A stretch of DNA of 64,000 nucleotides from Clostridia bacterium (GCA_017399065.1 JAFQEL010000042.1:42867-106866); one strand, 5' to 3'. Positions 34,512 to 43,366 are shown, counted from the first letter of the stretch. A program made the numbers and translations. Notes: generated by a model not told the origin, from the sequence alone.

Positions 34512-35067
34512 CGCACTTACAGCAGTGCGTACAAAGCTCGACGGTGTTATAATTGTCGAGCCGCTCGTCCACGGCGACAGCCGCGGCTGGTTTTACGAAA
34601 GCTACTCCAAGCGCAAATACGAAGAGCTCGGTATAGAAGCGGACTTTGTGCAGGATAACCGCTCTTACTCTTCACAGAAGGGTATAATCAGAGGACTTCA
34701 CTGTCAGCTTGAGCCGTACGCACAGGCAAAGCTTATCACCTGCACAAGGGGTGCAATACTCGACGTTGCAGTCGATATCCGCAAGGGCTCGCCCACATAT
34801 ATGCAGTGGGTAAGTGTTGAGCTTACGGCAGAAAACAAGCGTCAGCTTTTCATTCCCCGAGGCTTCCTTCACGGCTTCCTTACCTTGACCGACGATGTCG
34901 AGGTAATGTACAAAACCGACAATTACTACGAGCCGACTGCCGACAGAAGCATCAGATTTGATGACCCCGCCTTCGGTGTTGAATGGGGAACCGATACACC
35001 TCAGCTCTCTGCTAAAGACGGTAACGCTCCGCTTTACACAGACAGCGACGTAACGTTTACATATTAA
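34498..35067 (+). CDS. rfbC: dTDP-4-dehydrorhamnose 3,5-epimerase
   Basis: RmlC/RfbC is a cupin-fold epimerase of 189 residues acting on dTDP-4-keto-6-deoxyglucose. It has [11 protein letters not shown], the catalytic His in [22 protein letters not shown] and [15 protein letters not shown]. The ATG at 34498 has GAGGAG 9 bases upstream and overlaps the rfbA end by 14 bases. A longer open frame reaches back to 34294, but it lies inside rfbA and is not used. The C-terminus [12 protein letters not shown] is normal. Confidence 0.95.
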   Translation: MTQSNALTAVRTKLDGVIIVEPLVHGDSRGWFYESYSKRKYEELGIEADFVQDNRSYSSQKGIIRGLHCQLEPYAQAKLITCTRGAILDVAVDIRKGSPTYMQWVSVELTAENKRQLFIPRGFLHGFLTLTDDVEVMYKTDNYYEPTADRSIRFDDPAFGVEWGTDTPQLSAKDGNAPLYTDSDVTFTY

Positions 35068-35075
35068 ATTTCAGC

Positions 35076-35099
35076 GGCAGGGGCAAGCCCCTGCCCTAC
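35076..35099 (-). repeat. REP-like palindrome between rfbC and rfbD
   Basis: On the minus strand, GTAG followed by GGCAGGGGC-TT-GCCCCTGCC, a perfect 9-bp stem. It has the same GTAG-plus-hairpin layout as the REPs in the RAYT gene, but the stem sequence differs. In the rfbC-rfbD transcript it would form a strong hairpin. Confidence 0.72.
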
Positions 35100-35118
35100 T
35101 TATGTGAGAGGATAAAAT

Positions 35119-35961
35119 ATGAAAGTTCTTGTAACAGGCTTTGCAGGTCAGCTCGGCCACGACGTAGCCACTGAGCTTGCAGCGAGAGGAATAAGCTGTG
35201 TAGCCGCAGACAAAGCGGATTTTGACCTTACAAGCCGTGAATCGGTGAAGGGTTTTGTAGGTGCATGCAGACCCAACGTAATCATTCACTGTGCCGCATA
35301 CACTGCGGTTGACAAAGCAGAGGAAGACAGCATAAACTGCTACAACGTAAACATAAACGGCACACGTTACCTTTGCGATGCCGCAGCCGAGAATCAGGCA
35401 AAAATCATCTATATCAGCACCGACTATGTGTTCGACGGCGAGAAAGACGAGCCTTACGAGGTTGATGACACGACTTCTCCCCAATCGGTCTACGGTGTCA
35501 CCAAGCTCGAAGGTGAAAACATCGTAAGAAACAGCACAGCTAAGCATTTCATTGTGCGTACAGCCTGGGTTTTCGGTGCAAACGGAAGCAACTTTGTAAA
35601 GACTATGCTTCGCCTCGGTAAAGAGCGTGATACTCTTAACGTAGTTTGCGACCAGTACGGCTCACCGACCTACACCAAAGACCTCGCAAGACTTCTTTGT
35701 GATATGGCTCTCAGCGATAAATACGGCACCTACCACGCAACAAACGAAGGCTTCTGCTCCTGGGCAGACTTCGCCTGCGAAATTATGCACAAGGCGGGTC
35801 TGGGTGCAAGAATCGTACCGATTCCGTCATCCGAATACCCGGCAAAAGCAAAGCGTCCGATGAACAGCAGACTTTCAAAGCAGAAGCTTATCGACAACGG
35901 CTTCGCTCCCCTGCCCGACTGGCAGGATGCACTGAGCAGATATCTCGAAGAAATACAGTAA
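35119..35961 (+). CDS. rfbD: dTDP-4-dehydrorhamnose reductase
   Basis: RmlD/RfbD uses NAD(P)H to reduce dTDP-4-keto-rhamnose to dTDP-L-rhamnose; 280 residues. It has GFAGQLGHDVATEL (7-20), CAAYTAVDKAEED, YISTDYVFDG, YGVTKLEGE (the YxxxK pair) and RTAWVFG, all standard. The start has AGAGG 10 bases upstream. rmlB, the 4,6-dehydratase that must act between RmlA and RmlC, is not in the window and must lie elsewhere. Confidence 0.95.
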   Translation: MKVLVTGFAGQLGHDVATELAARGISCVAADKADFDLTSRESVKGFVGACRPNVIIHCAAYTAVDKAEEDSINCYNVNINGTRYLCDAAAENQAKIIYISTDYVFDGEKDEPYEVDDTTSPQSVYGVTKLEGENIVRNSTAKHFIVRTAWVFGANGSNFVKTMLRLGKERDTLNVVCDQYGSPTYTKDLARLLCDMALSDKYGTYHATNEGFCSWADFACEIMHKAGLGARIVPIPSSEYPAKAKRPMNSRLSKQKLIDNGFAPLPDWQDALSRYLEEIQ

Positions 35962-35968
35962 ACATAAA

Positions 35969-36007
35969 AGCAGTGATAATCCGAAAAGATTATCACTGCT
36001 TATTTTT
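35969..36007. terminator. Bidirectional terminator between rfbD and sigF
   Basis: Perfect 13-bp stem AGCAGTGATAATC (35969-35981) / GATTATCACTGCT (35988-36000), followed by TATTTTTA on the plus strand; it sits between converging genes. Confidence 0.88.
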
Positions 36008-36671
36008 ATATGAGCTTCTGTCGAAGGTCTAATAAAATCGCTTTTTCACGACGTGAGACCTGCACCTGCGACATTCCGAGCTGCTCGGCTGTTTTGCTCT
36101 GTGTAAGCCCTTTAAAGTATCTAAGCTCAATTATCCTACGGTCACGCTCAGGCAAGGTGACCATCACCTGCTGTAAAGCTATGCTGTCGGATATTTCGCT
36201 GTCGTGCGACTCAACGGGTATATCAAACTGCGAAGTGCGTGATTCATCGTCAGGTGTGAGTGAAAACGCAGGCATAGCCGCATTAAGTATGTGCGCCGTC
36301 TCCTGTAAATCGAGACCGAGCGACTCTGCAAGCTCACTCATAGTCGGCTCACGGTCGTTTATTCTTGTCAGCCTTTCACGCTCAAGCATTGCAAGACGCG
36401 ATTTTTCCTTGAGCATTCTGCCTACCTTTACCGTGCCGCCGTCACGAAATATCCTGCGTATTTCGCCGAGTATAACCGGCACGGCATAGGTTGAAAAAGC
36501 AAAGCCACGCTCAGGCTCAAAGCCGTCTGCCGCCTTGACAAGTCCGACACAGCCTGCCTGAAAGAGGTCATCATATTCTATTCCCTTGCCCTTAAATTTA
36601 CCTGCACACGAGTGCACCAGACCCATATTTTCCGTTATGATTTTTTCGCGCTCGGCTTTTTCAGTCGGCAA
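36006..36671 (-). CDS. sigF: RNA polymerase sporulation sigma factor SigF
   Basis: Sigma-F directs early forespore transcription and is held inactive by the anti-sigma factor SpoIIAB. At 221 residues it has region 2 (DDLFQAGCVGLVKAADGF...FSTYAVPVILGEIRR), region 3 and region 4 with a helix-turn-helix (TQSKTAEQLGMSQVQVSRREK). The gene order spoIIAA-spoIIAB-sigF identifies it as F rather than G. The first codon is TTG at 36671, with AAAGGG 8 bases upstream; the gene overlaps spoIIAB by 11 bases. Confidence 0.94.
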   Translation of the reverse strand: MPTEKAEREKIITENMGLVHSCAGKFKGKGIEYDDLFQAGCVGLVKAADGFEPERGFAFSTYAVPVILGEIRRIFRDGGTVKVGRMLKEKSRLAMLERERLTRINDREPTMSELAESLGLDLQETAHILNAAMPAFSLTPDDESRTSQFDIPVESHDSEISDSIALQQVMVTLPERDRRIIELRYFKGLTQSKTAEQLGMSQVQVSRREKAILLDLRQKLI

Positions 36672-37101
36672 GAGCTTTGCCCTTTATGTATTTATCCAGT
36701 GTAACGCTTGTACCCTTACCGGGAGTTGAGCGCACACTCAGCTTATCGCAAAAGCTCTCCATAACCGCAAAGCCAAGCCCTGCTCTTTCACCGCCAAGAC
36801 TTGAATAAAGCGGCTCCATCGCCTTTTTCACATCCTCAATTCCGCAACCTCTGTCACGGATTTTAATTTTGAAAAGCCCGTTTTCGTAAATTGCGGCAGA
36901 AATATAAATATTGCCGACACCGTTGGGATATGCGTGCACAATACAGTTTGTGACAGCCTCACTCACTGCGGTTTTTATATCGCAAAGCTCCTCAACCGTA
37001 GGGTCAAGAAGCGCTGCAAATCCCGATGCAACAAGGCGTGCAAAGCCCTCATTTGCAGAGCGGCTGTCAAGAGTCATACTGAATTTATTTATCGGTTTCA
37101 T
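36661..37101 (-). CDS. spoIIAB: Anti-sigma F factor SpoIIAB
   Basis: A GHKL-fold serine kinase of 146 residues that binds and blocks sigma-F and phosphorylates SpoIIAA. The N-box is TAVSEAVTNCIVHAYPNG, the G1 box is IRDRGCGIEDV and the G2 box is ERAGLGFAVMESFCD. It overlaps spoIIAA by 4 bases and sigF by 11, which implies tight translational coupling, as in Bacillus. Confidence 0.95.
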   Translation of the reverse strand: MKPINKFSMTLDSRSANEGFARLVASGFAALLDPTVEELCDIKTAVSEAVTNCIVHAYPNGVGNIYISAAIYENGLFKIKIRDRGCGIEDVKKAMEPLYSSLGGERAGLGFAVMESFCDKLSVRSTPGKGTSVTLDKYIKGKALAD

Positions 37102-37415
37102 CTTTTACCTCCCGTCATATGAATTTTCGCAATTTTTTCAAGGCCCGACATTTTCATTATTCTGTAGCACCATTCAGGCAGATTTACAACTTCCAGCCGT
37201 CCGCCGTGCGCACTCACATTACGGTAACGCCCCATTACAAGCCCGACTCCCGAGCTGTCCATAAATGTAACCGCACTGAAATCCAGCACAAGCACCTGCG
37301 GCAACAGCTTGTCCGTTTCCTCATCAATCTGCTTTCTGATACCTGCGGCAGTGTGATGGTCGATTTCGCCCGAAAGAAAAACCGTCATACACTTGCCCGA
37401 CGTAATCATTTCCAT
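37098..37415 (-). CDS. spoIIAA: Anti-sigma F factor antagonist SpoIIAA
   Basis: A STAS-domain anti-anti-sigma factor of 105 residues that releases sigma-F by capturing SpoIIAB. The phosphorylated serine is in FMDSSGVGL (probably the second Ser, residue 55). The start at 37415 (MEMITSGKC) has AAGGAAGG 10 bases upstream. The longer frame to 37478 would read through the folC terminator hairpin and is not credible. It is the first gene of the spoIIA operon. I did not find a convincing sigma-H promoter in the short gap to folC. Confidence 0.93.
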   Translation of the reverse strand: MEMITSGKCMTVFLSGEIDHHTAAGIRKQIDEETDKLLPQVLVLDFSAVTFMDSSGVGLVMGRYRNVSAHGGRLEVVNLPEWCYRIMKMSGLEKIAKIHMTGGKR

Positions 37416-37435
37416 TTTTTCTTTTCCTTCCTTCA

Positions 37436-37474
37436 AAAATAAAAAACCTCTGTGCCGTTTAAGCATAGAGGTTT
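37436..37474 (-). terminator. Terminator of folC, just before spoIIAA
   Basis: Minus-strand stem AAAACCTCTATGC / GCACAGAGGTTTT (one G-U pair) followed by TTTTATTTTT. It ends only about 20 bases before the spoIIAA start. Confidence 0.85.
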
Positions 37475-37508
37475 TCAAATGAAAATTATGTCAGATTTTA
37501 GAGTGTGA

Positions 37509-38777
37509 TTATAATTTTTCAATCAGCTTCATTCTCACTTCACCTGCAAGATAGAGCGAGCCGCAGACAAGCAGGCAGTCGTAACCGTCAATTTCGCTGA
37601 GTGCACGTTCAACAGCCGCACTTGCATCACTTACCGCAATACAGTCATCACAGTAGCGAGAAGCAAGAGCACATAAATCATCTGCGCTCATAGTCCTCGG
37701 GTTATCTGCAACACTGCAGGTTATAATTTTACTGCAAAGCGGAGCTACATAAGAGAGATATGCATCGACATTTTTATCAGCCATCATACCGATAACGGCA
37801 ATTATGCGTTTTTCAGCCTGTAAAGTGCTTATACTTGTCGCAACAACTCTTCCGCCGTCGTCGTTATGTCCACCGTCGAGAAGCACGAGCGGAGAGGTTG
37901 AAAGCACCTCCATTCTTGCCGCAACCTTTGCAGATTCGATGCCAATTTTGATATTTTCTTCGTCAACGCCTGCAATTCTGCAGATTTCTATAGCTGTTAA
38001 GGCATTATAGACCTGATATTCGCCGCTCATAGCGAGCTTATACTCTTTACCCTGATACTCAAATCCGACACCATCAATGTGGTTGACAATGTTTTTAACC
38101 TCATCGATTTCGGGCAAAGTAAAGCTATTGTGCTTTACAACGCAAGTATCTCTGACAATATCAATCACAGCAGACTGCTGCAACGGATAACATACGGTTT
38201 TGCCGCCTTCTTTTATAATCCCGCATTTTTCTGCGGCAATCTGCTCAACGGTATCACCGAGAATTGCAGTATGGTCAAGCGAAATTGAAACAATCGCACT
38301 TACAAGCGGAGTCGGAATAACGTTTGTAGAATCAAGTCTGCCGCCAAGACCGACCTCAAGCACACATATATCACAGCCGCTGCGTTCAAAAATCAAAAAA
38401 GCAGCGGCGGTAATAACCTCAAACTCCGTAGGCTGCATATCACGTAATGCAAGCTGAGTAACAATCGGTTCAAGCTCAGTAACAACAGAAGCAAAAAGTG
38501 ATTTGTCAACCATTTCGCTGTTGATGCAAATACGCTCTCTGAAATCGGTGACAAAAGGAGATGTAAAAAGCCCCGTTTTTTTGCCGCTTGCATGCAGTGC
38601 ACGGGCTACCATAGTAGAAGTTGAACCCTTACCGTTTGTGCCCGCTATATGGATAAATTTCAGTTTTTTTTCGGGGTTACCGACTGCGGCACAAAGTGCT
38701 TCAATACGCTCGAGACCGGGGTTGATACCGAAACGGTTAAGTGAATGTATATATTTCAAAGACTGTTCGTAGGTCAT
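37509..38777 (-). CDS. folC: Folylpolyglutamate synthase/dihydrofolate synthase
   Basis: A Mur-ligase-like ATP enzyme of 422 residues that adds glutamate to folates and/or dihydropteroate. The P-loop is HIAGTNGKGSTSTMVARAL (43-61), and TSPFVTDFRERICIN and the carbamylated-Lys region follow. The C-terminal Mur domain contains LDGGHNDDGGRV. The start (ATG, 38777) directly abuts the stop codon of the upstream LYHGS protein, so the two are translated from the same message. Confidence 0.95.
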   Translation of the reverse strand: MTYEQSLKYIHSLNRFGINPGLERIEALCAAVGNPEKKLKFIHIAGTNGKGSTSTMVARALHASGKKTGLFTSPFVTDFRERICINSEMVDKSLFASVVTELEPIVTQLALRDMQPTEFEVITAAAFLIFERSGCDICVLEVGLGGRLDSTNVIPTPLVSAIVSISLDHTAILGDTVEQIAAEKCGIIKEGGKTVCYPLQQSAVIDIVRDTCVVKHNSFTLPEIDEVKNIVNHIDGVGFEYQGKEYKLAMSGEYQVYNALTAIEICRIAGVDEENIKIGIESAKVAARMEVLSTSPLVLLDGGHNDDGGRVVATSISTLQAEKRIIAVIGMMADKNVDAYLSYVAPLCSKIITCSVADNPRTMSADDLCALASRYCDDCIAVSDASAAVERALSEIDGYDCLLVCGSLYLAGEVRMKLIEKL

Positions 38778-39329
38778 CTATTTCACATCCCATATATGCG
38801 GAAAATTAGTTTTTATAAAAATGCTCATTTCATTATCAGGCTTATTTCTTAAATCATATTTTTGTATGTAATTCTCAAAATCATCAGTAACAATTTTCAT
38901 TTCGTTTTCCGAAATATCTTCAAAAGGCTTTATCCTGAACAATCCCTGTTTTTTATATTCTTTAAACTGTTCATAACAATCAATTATTTTGTTAACTCTT
39001 TTTATTTCAACAGGTTTTGTAACCGTATATGCACAGCTTATCTGTGTCGGATTTCCGGTATCAGTCACATTATCACACTCATAAAGATATCCGACTTTAC
39101 CTTTATAAATTTGCTCAAATGCATTTTTGTAATACTCAGAGTAAACTACCGTACCGTCACTGTCAAACCCGTAAGGATAGAAGCTGAATGGCTTCGGCAC
39201 GGGCTTCACCGCATACAGCAGTGCAACAACAGGATTAGCAGAAAAATAAATGTACGGCTTGTTATGCTCCGATAAAGAAGGTATAAGCTGAGTCAGACCA
39301 TCCGTCGGACTGCCGTGATATAAGGTCAT
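38778..39329 (-). CDS. Uncharacterised LYHGS protein, possibly ADP-ribosyltransferase-like
   Basis: A 183-residue soluble protein. The start TLYHGSPTDGLTQLIPS followed by KPYIYFSANPVVALLYAV is reminiscent of the N-terminal half of the ADP-ribosyltransferase fold, where LYHG(T/S) supplies the NAD-binding His and a YFS motif follows. A later Glu cannot be identified with certainty, so this is a suggestion only. There is no signal peptide. The gene touches folC and has its own good ribosome site (GGAGAGGTGAG). I found no antitoxin-like partner next to it. Confidence 0.6.
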   Translation of the reverse strand: MTLYHGSPTDGLTQLIPSLSEHNKPYIYFSANPVVALLYAVKPVPKPFSFYPYGFDSDGTVVYSEYYKNAFEQIYKGKVGYLYECDNVTDTGNPTQISCAYTVTKPVEIKRVNKIIDCYEQFKEYKKQGLFRIKPFEDISENEMKIVTDDFENYIQKYDLRNKPDNEMSIFIKTNFPHIWDVK

Positions 39330-39424
39330 TTATTCTCACCTCTCCAACCTTTTAACAAATCACCATTGTCTTTTGAAAACCACTACTGAATTTTCAGTGA
39401 AAAGTAAATTAACAGTAAATAAGT

Positions 39425-39458
39425 AAAAATCCCGAGAACTGATGTCCTCGGGATTTTT
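39425..39458 (-). terminator. Terminator of tRNA-Lys
   Basis: Stem AAAAATCCCGAG (39425-39436) / CTCGGGATTTTT (39447-39458) immediately after the tRNA 3' CCA. Confidence 0.9.
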
Positions 39459-39533
39459 GGTGATCCATCGGAGATTCGAACTCCGGACACCTTGATTAAA
39501 AGTCAAGTGCTCTGCCAACTGAGCTAATGGATC
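39458..39533 (-). tRNA. tRNA-Lys (anticodon TTT)
   Basis: A 76-base cloverleaf on the minus strand. The acceptor stem is GATCCAT/ATGGATC, the D-arm is GCTCAGTTGGCAGAGC, and the anticodon stem-loop CTTGA-CTTTTAA-TCAAG gives anticodon TTT. The T-arm is CGGAGTTCGAATCTCCG. Discriminator A and the encoded CCA end are present. Promoter and terminator are adjacent, so it is a single-gene unit. Confidence 0.97.
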
Positions 39534-39570
39534 ACATAGGCTCTGCACGCTTTGTGCTGAGCACTACGAT

Positions 39571-39599
39571 ATATTATCTTATTTCAGATAATTTGTCAA
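39571..39599 (-). promoter_or_regulatory. Promoter of tRNA-Lys
   Basis: Minus-strand TTGACA (39594-39599), 17 bases, TAATAT (39571-39576), 37 bases before the tRNA. Confidence 0.82.
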
Positions 39600-39622
39600 G
39601 TAGTTTTGGCAATTTTTTATTT

Positions 39623-40963
39623 TTATATCTCGTAACTTATGAGTTTTTGTGCCTGTTCAAGGCTTTCTTTCACCTTACAAGCAACTAAAGCTGTTAAAAC
39701 TGCGCCGTATGCAGCCTCTTCACGGTGGAGCGGAATCTGCATTTCAGCACCGAGCGCCGCGGAAAAACGCTTCTGAAGCGGAACATTCTTACGCAGACCG
39801 TTACCCGAGCCGACAAGTGACGTTGCCTTAAAGCCCGTAGGCTCAATCATTTCGATAATCTCGCTGACCATTCCGCCGAGGAAACCGTTCATCAGAGCAA
39901 CGGGAGTAAAATTATCAATACCGAGATTATTTATACTACCGCGTACCATGGGGTCAGACCTTGTACCGCTGAGCTTAGTAGAAACAGTAAGAGAATCGGT
40001 ATCATCTGCCGACTCAAGTGCGGCATCCATATACTTGTAGATACTGCCGTCACACTCGCAGCCTGCCATTGCAAGACAGCTCTTGAAGAAATCCGCAAGC
40101 ACTGCAAATGCTCTGCCGCCGCAGAGTGAACAGCCGACAAGTATATTCTTACCCGAACACAGCGGTCTTATTTCCATATTATCGGGAGCTTTTTTTAGGT
40201 CGGTAAGCACCGATATCTGACCGCCCGTACCCATATTTACAAGGGCACAGCCCTCCATATCACGCACAGAGCCTATAAAGCTTGCCTGATTGTCGCCTAT
40301 TGCAACACATACGGGCACACCGTTATATTCACCTACCGCATCAAAATCGCAGGTAACATCGGGAAAGAAGCTGAAATCCATACCCGCTTTTTCTATCGCT
40401 TCTTTATCAAAGCAGCCGTTTTCAATATCGAAAATGCCGAATGATGCGGCATCGGATGAATGAGTCAAGGGAGATTTTCTTCCTGTGAGCACCATTGAGG
40501 CATAGTCGTGTATTGTACAGAATTTAACTGCAGACTCGGGCACGAGGTTATTTTTGCTGTGATAATAATACGTTGTACCACCAAATCCGCTTGCTGTATT
40601 ATAGCCCGTAATATCCGACAAAACGGATGCATAAGTGCCGTTTTGATACGGCTGATTGCCGCTCTCATCCTGCCATGTATAGAGCGGGCTGACCGCCTTA
40701 CCCTCTGCATCAATATAAACTATACCGTGCATCTGACCGGTAATACCTACAGCACACACGGGCGAAAACTCATTGAAAAGCTGAGCCGCAAGTGACGTAA
40801 CCTTGCTGATTATTGCATCGGGTGACTGTATTTTTTCAAAGGGCTTACCGTCGATAAAGCTGTCATTATCGAGCGTAACTGATTTGAGCAGTTTGCCCGA
40901 CTCGGCATCAACTGCAATACCGCAGATTGTTGTAGTGCCTATATCAAGACCGATAACGTTCAT
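39623..40963 (-). CDS. FGGY-family carbohydrate kinase
   Basis: A 446-residue sugar kinase of the ASKHA fold. The phosphate-1 motif is GLDIGTTTICG (5-15), followed by GITGQMHGI (about 73-81), YTWQDESG, and the adenosine-site ALVNMGTGGQISV. The TWQD phrase and HDYASMVLTG resemble sedoheptulokinase and xylulokinase relatives, so a keto-sugar substrate is likely, but I cannot fix which. The start is the ATG at 40963 (MNVIGLD). It lies 10 bases after the glycyl radical enzyme gene, so kinase and radical enzyme probably act in one pathway. Confidence 0.88.
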   Translation of the reverse strand: MNVIGLDIGTTTICGIAVDAESGKLLKSVTLDNDSFIDGKPFEKIQSPDAIISKVTSLAAQLFNEFSPVCAVGITGQMHGIVYIDAEGKAVSPLYTWQDESGNQPYQNGTYASVLSDITGYNTASGFGGTTYYYHSKNNLVPESAVKFCTIHDYASMVLTGRKSPLTHSSDAASFGIFDIENGCFDKEAIEKAGMDFSFFPDVTCDFDAVGEYNGVPVCVAIGDNQASFIGSVRDMEGCALVNMGTGGQISVLTDLKKAPDNMEIRPLCSGKNILVGCSLCGGRAFAVLADFFKSCLAMAGCECDGSIYKYMDAALESADDTDSLTVSTKLSGTRSDPMVRGSINNLGIDNFTPVALMNGFLGGMVSEIIEMIEPTGFKATSLVGSGNGLRKNVPLQKRFSAALGAEMQIPLHREEAAYGAVLTALVACKVKESLEQAQKLISYEI

Positions 40964-40973
40964 ATTCTCACCC

Positions 40974-43349
40974 TCAGATTTTTGTTGATTCAAGGTCAAG
41001 ACGGGTAATGATATCGTTCTGGATAGCCGGTGAAAGGTCAAGGAAGTTTACAAATGTGCCGTGGATTCTCATAATGTAAACACCGCTCGGAGCATACTTT
41101 TCAGGCTCTGCGAGCACTTTACGGAGAGTATCGGGAGTAGTGATATTGAAGTAGAGATAAGAGGGAGAAAGGTTTTCGTTTTTCTCGTTAAAGAAGATAG
41201 GCTTAAGCACCTTATCACGGAATTCTACGCCCTTTTCCTCATAATCGGCACCCTTGAAATATTTGGGGTCGATACCGAGATGTGAAGCGTAACCGCCGTT
41301 GAATTTGCCGTAGGGCAGCTTCATAGCGGAAAGCGTACGGAAGCCGAGACCGTTGCCTGCCTCGCCGTATAGAGGGTCTGTACCGTAGCCGAGCATATCT
41401 CTTGCACCTCTGCCGTCGGGTGTAGCACCTACCCAGTAGCCGTAGAGAAGATGAGTTGACGGGCTGGACCAGTCAGCACGGAAGGGATTGCCGAGATAGT
41501 TTTTCTGTGAACGTACGATATCTGAAATCCTGTTTGCAATTTCTGCAGCCTCGTTATCGACCGATTCAATACCGTTACCGAATTTCGGAGCAGACTTGAG
41601 GAACTCGCGAAGCTCCTCATAGCCCTCAAAGTTGACTTTAAGTGCTTCAATCAGCTTGTCACAGTCCTGAGGACGCTCTTCAAGCAGCTTATCGATTGCG
41701 ATAAACGAATCGGCAATAACGGAAAGGCCGTGGATAAGACAGCCGCTGCCGTTATACTTTGTACCCTGCTTTTCGGGGTGACGTGTGTCAATACCGCTTT
41801 CGCAGCCGCCCATAAACGCACTGAGGAAGGGCACGCGAAGATGTGAAAGTGCAACGGAAGCACCGTTTGCGGCATCAGCCATAAGGCTTGCATAAACCTC
41901 GGCATTCTTATAGAAAGCAGTACGGATATTCTTAAGAAGTTCTTTACTGCTCGGATAATCAACGAAAGTGCCGATTTTTTCGCCTGTGATTGTAGAGTTG
42001 CCGCTATTGAGTGTAAGTTCAAGAATCTTGGGCAGGTTAAACCAGCTGTTTGTTGTGTTGCCGTTATCCTTACCCATTATAAGCGGCTCCTGACAGCCTG
42101 CTACGGAGTAATCGGGCAGGTCGCAAGCCTCAACACCGCTTTCACGGAGCACCTCAAACACAGTATCATCATTGAAGAATGACGGAGTGAGCACACCGGG
42201 TGTAAACATAAACTTACCGATTTCACGGTAGAGCTTTTCGGGTGTATTTTTATGAAGCTTGACAGAGAGAATGGGCTGAGGCAGATTCATATCGTAGTAT
42301 GCATCCATAATAGCGTAGCTCATCTCGCTTGTAAGGTCATTGCCCTCAACATCTCTGCCGCCGACAAGCACGTTCTGTGAAATTGCCCAGCTTCTGTCAC
42401 CGACATTGAAGAATACAAGGAAGTGACGGAAGAGCTCTGCGGCCTCTTCACGTGTTTCACCCGACATTGCTCTGTAGGGCTCGAAAATTCTGTCAGCATT
42501 ACCGACTGAGAAAGCAAAGGGATTGGGAGCCTGCTCAAGAGTCATAACCTCCCAGAGAATGAGGAATGACTGGATTGCTTCGTAAAGTGACTCTGCACCG
42601 TTTGCAGGCACCTTACGGAGTGTCTTCTCCATAAGCTCAAGCTGAGCGGCACGCTCGGGTGAAGCTGTTTCCTTCTGTTTTGCGGCAATATCAGCGTAAC
42701 GGTTAGCAAGAGTAACTGTAGCCTCAAGCACCATTCTGATATCCTCGAGAGTATCCTTACGCTCATCGTTCTTTTCACTGTTGATTTTCTTTGTAAGGTC
42801 GGAAATTATCTTGTTAAGACCAACAGAAAGAGCTTTGCGGAAATCGGGAATAAGGTGACCTGTTACCTGCTCGATAAAAAAGGCAACCTCACCTGTATAT
42901 TTTGCGTATTTCTCATAAACCGCACTCAGGTCACGGACATAGTCGCCGCGCTTTGTACGCTCACGCATTGTGTCAATACGCTCCTGAGTAAACTCCTCGT
43001 TTGCCTCAATATCGCCGAAAACAGCTGTCGGGTCGCAGTAGCCCGAGAAGGTTTCGACCTGAAAAGCAGGGTTGATAAGAGCGTAGCTTCTTGCAAAAGA
43101 GTCGCTCTGTGTACCAGCAAATACGTTGTTGTCGCTGATTGAAAGCGGAAGCTTTTCGAGAATCATCTTAAGCTCACGTGCGGCACGAAGCTCTTCGCTC
43201 ATACCGTTTTTGCCAAAGCCCGTTGCTTTATATGCAAGCTCACGTGAAAGGAACCAACCGTCGAGCCTTTTTTTAGCTCTCTCCTCACGGAATAGATCCT
43301 TCGCCATCTTTGTTATTTCGCCTTTAGCGTATACATTTTTTACTGACAT
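40974..43349 (-). CDS. Glycyl radical enzyme of unassigned function (PFL-like)
   Basis: A 791-residue glycyl radical enzyme. The thiyl Cys419 and base Glu421 sit in AGCQEP, the C-x-E layout of eliminases and lyases rather than the double Cys of pyruvate formate-lyase. The C-terminal radical domain is recognisable (NITTPDTLRKVLAEPEKY), with Gly764 in MRIHGTFVNF. The usual loop is RVxG(Y/F/W); here it is RIHGT, while the rest of the signature (L, Q777, I780, R783) is kept. I recognise no specific reaction. The adjacent activase and sugar kinase suggest a sugar or polyol-derived substrate. Confidence 0.88.
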   Translation of the reverse strand: MSVKNVYAKGEITKMAKDLFREERAKKRLDGWFLSRELAYKATGFGKNGMSEELRAARELKMILEKLPLSISDNNVFAGTQSDSFARSYALINPAFQVETFSGYCDPTAVFGDIEANEEFTQERIDTMRERTKRGDYVRDLSAVYEKYAKYTGEVAFFIEQVTGHLIPDFRKALSVGLNKIISDLTKKINSEKNDERKDTLEDIRMVLEATVTLANRYADIAAKQKETASPERAAQLELMEKTLRKVPANGAESLYEAIQSFLILWEVMTLEQAPNPFAFSVGNADRIFEPYRAMSGETREEAAELFRHFLVFFNVGDRSWAISQNVLVGGRDVEGNDLTSEMSYAIMDAYYDMNLPQPILSVKLHKNTPEKLYREIGKFMFTPGVLTPSFFNDDTVFEVLRESGVEACDLPDYSVAGCQEPLIMGKDNGNTTNSWFNLPKILELTLNSGNSTITGEKIGTFVDYPSSKELLKNIRTAFYKNAEVYASLMADAANGASVALSHLRVPFLSAFMGGCESGIDTRHPEKQGTKYNGSGCLIHGLSVIADSFIAIDKLLEERPQDCDKLIEALKVNFEGYEELREFLKSAPKFGNGIESVDNEAAEIANRISDIVRSQKNYLGNPFRADWSSPSTHLLYGYWVGATPDGRGARDMLGYGTDPLYGEAGNGLGFRTLSAMKLPYGKFNGGYASHLGIDPKYFKGADYEEKGVEFRDKVLKPIFFNEKNENLSPSYLYFNITTPDTLRKVLAEPEKYAPSGVYIMRIHGTFVNFLDLSPAIQNDIITRLDLESTKI

Positions 43350-43366
43350 AATATGTAATCCCCCAT

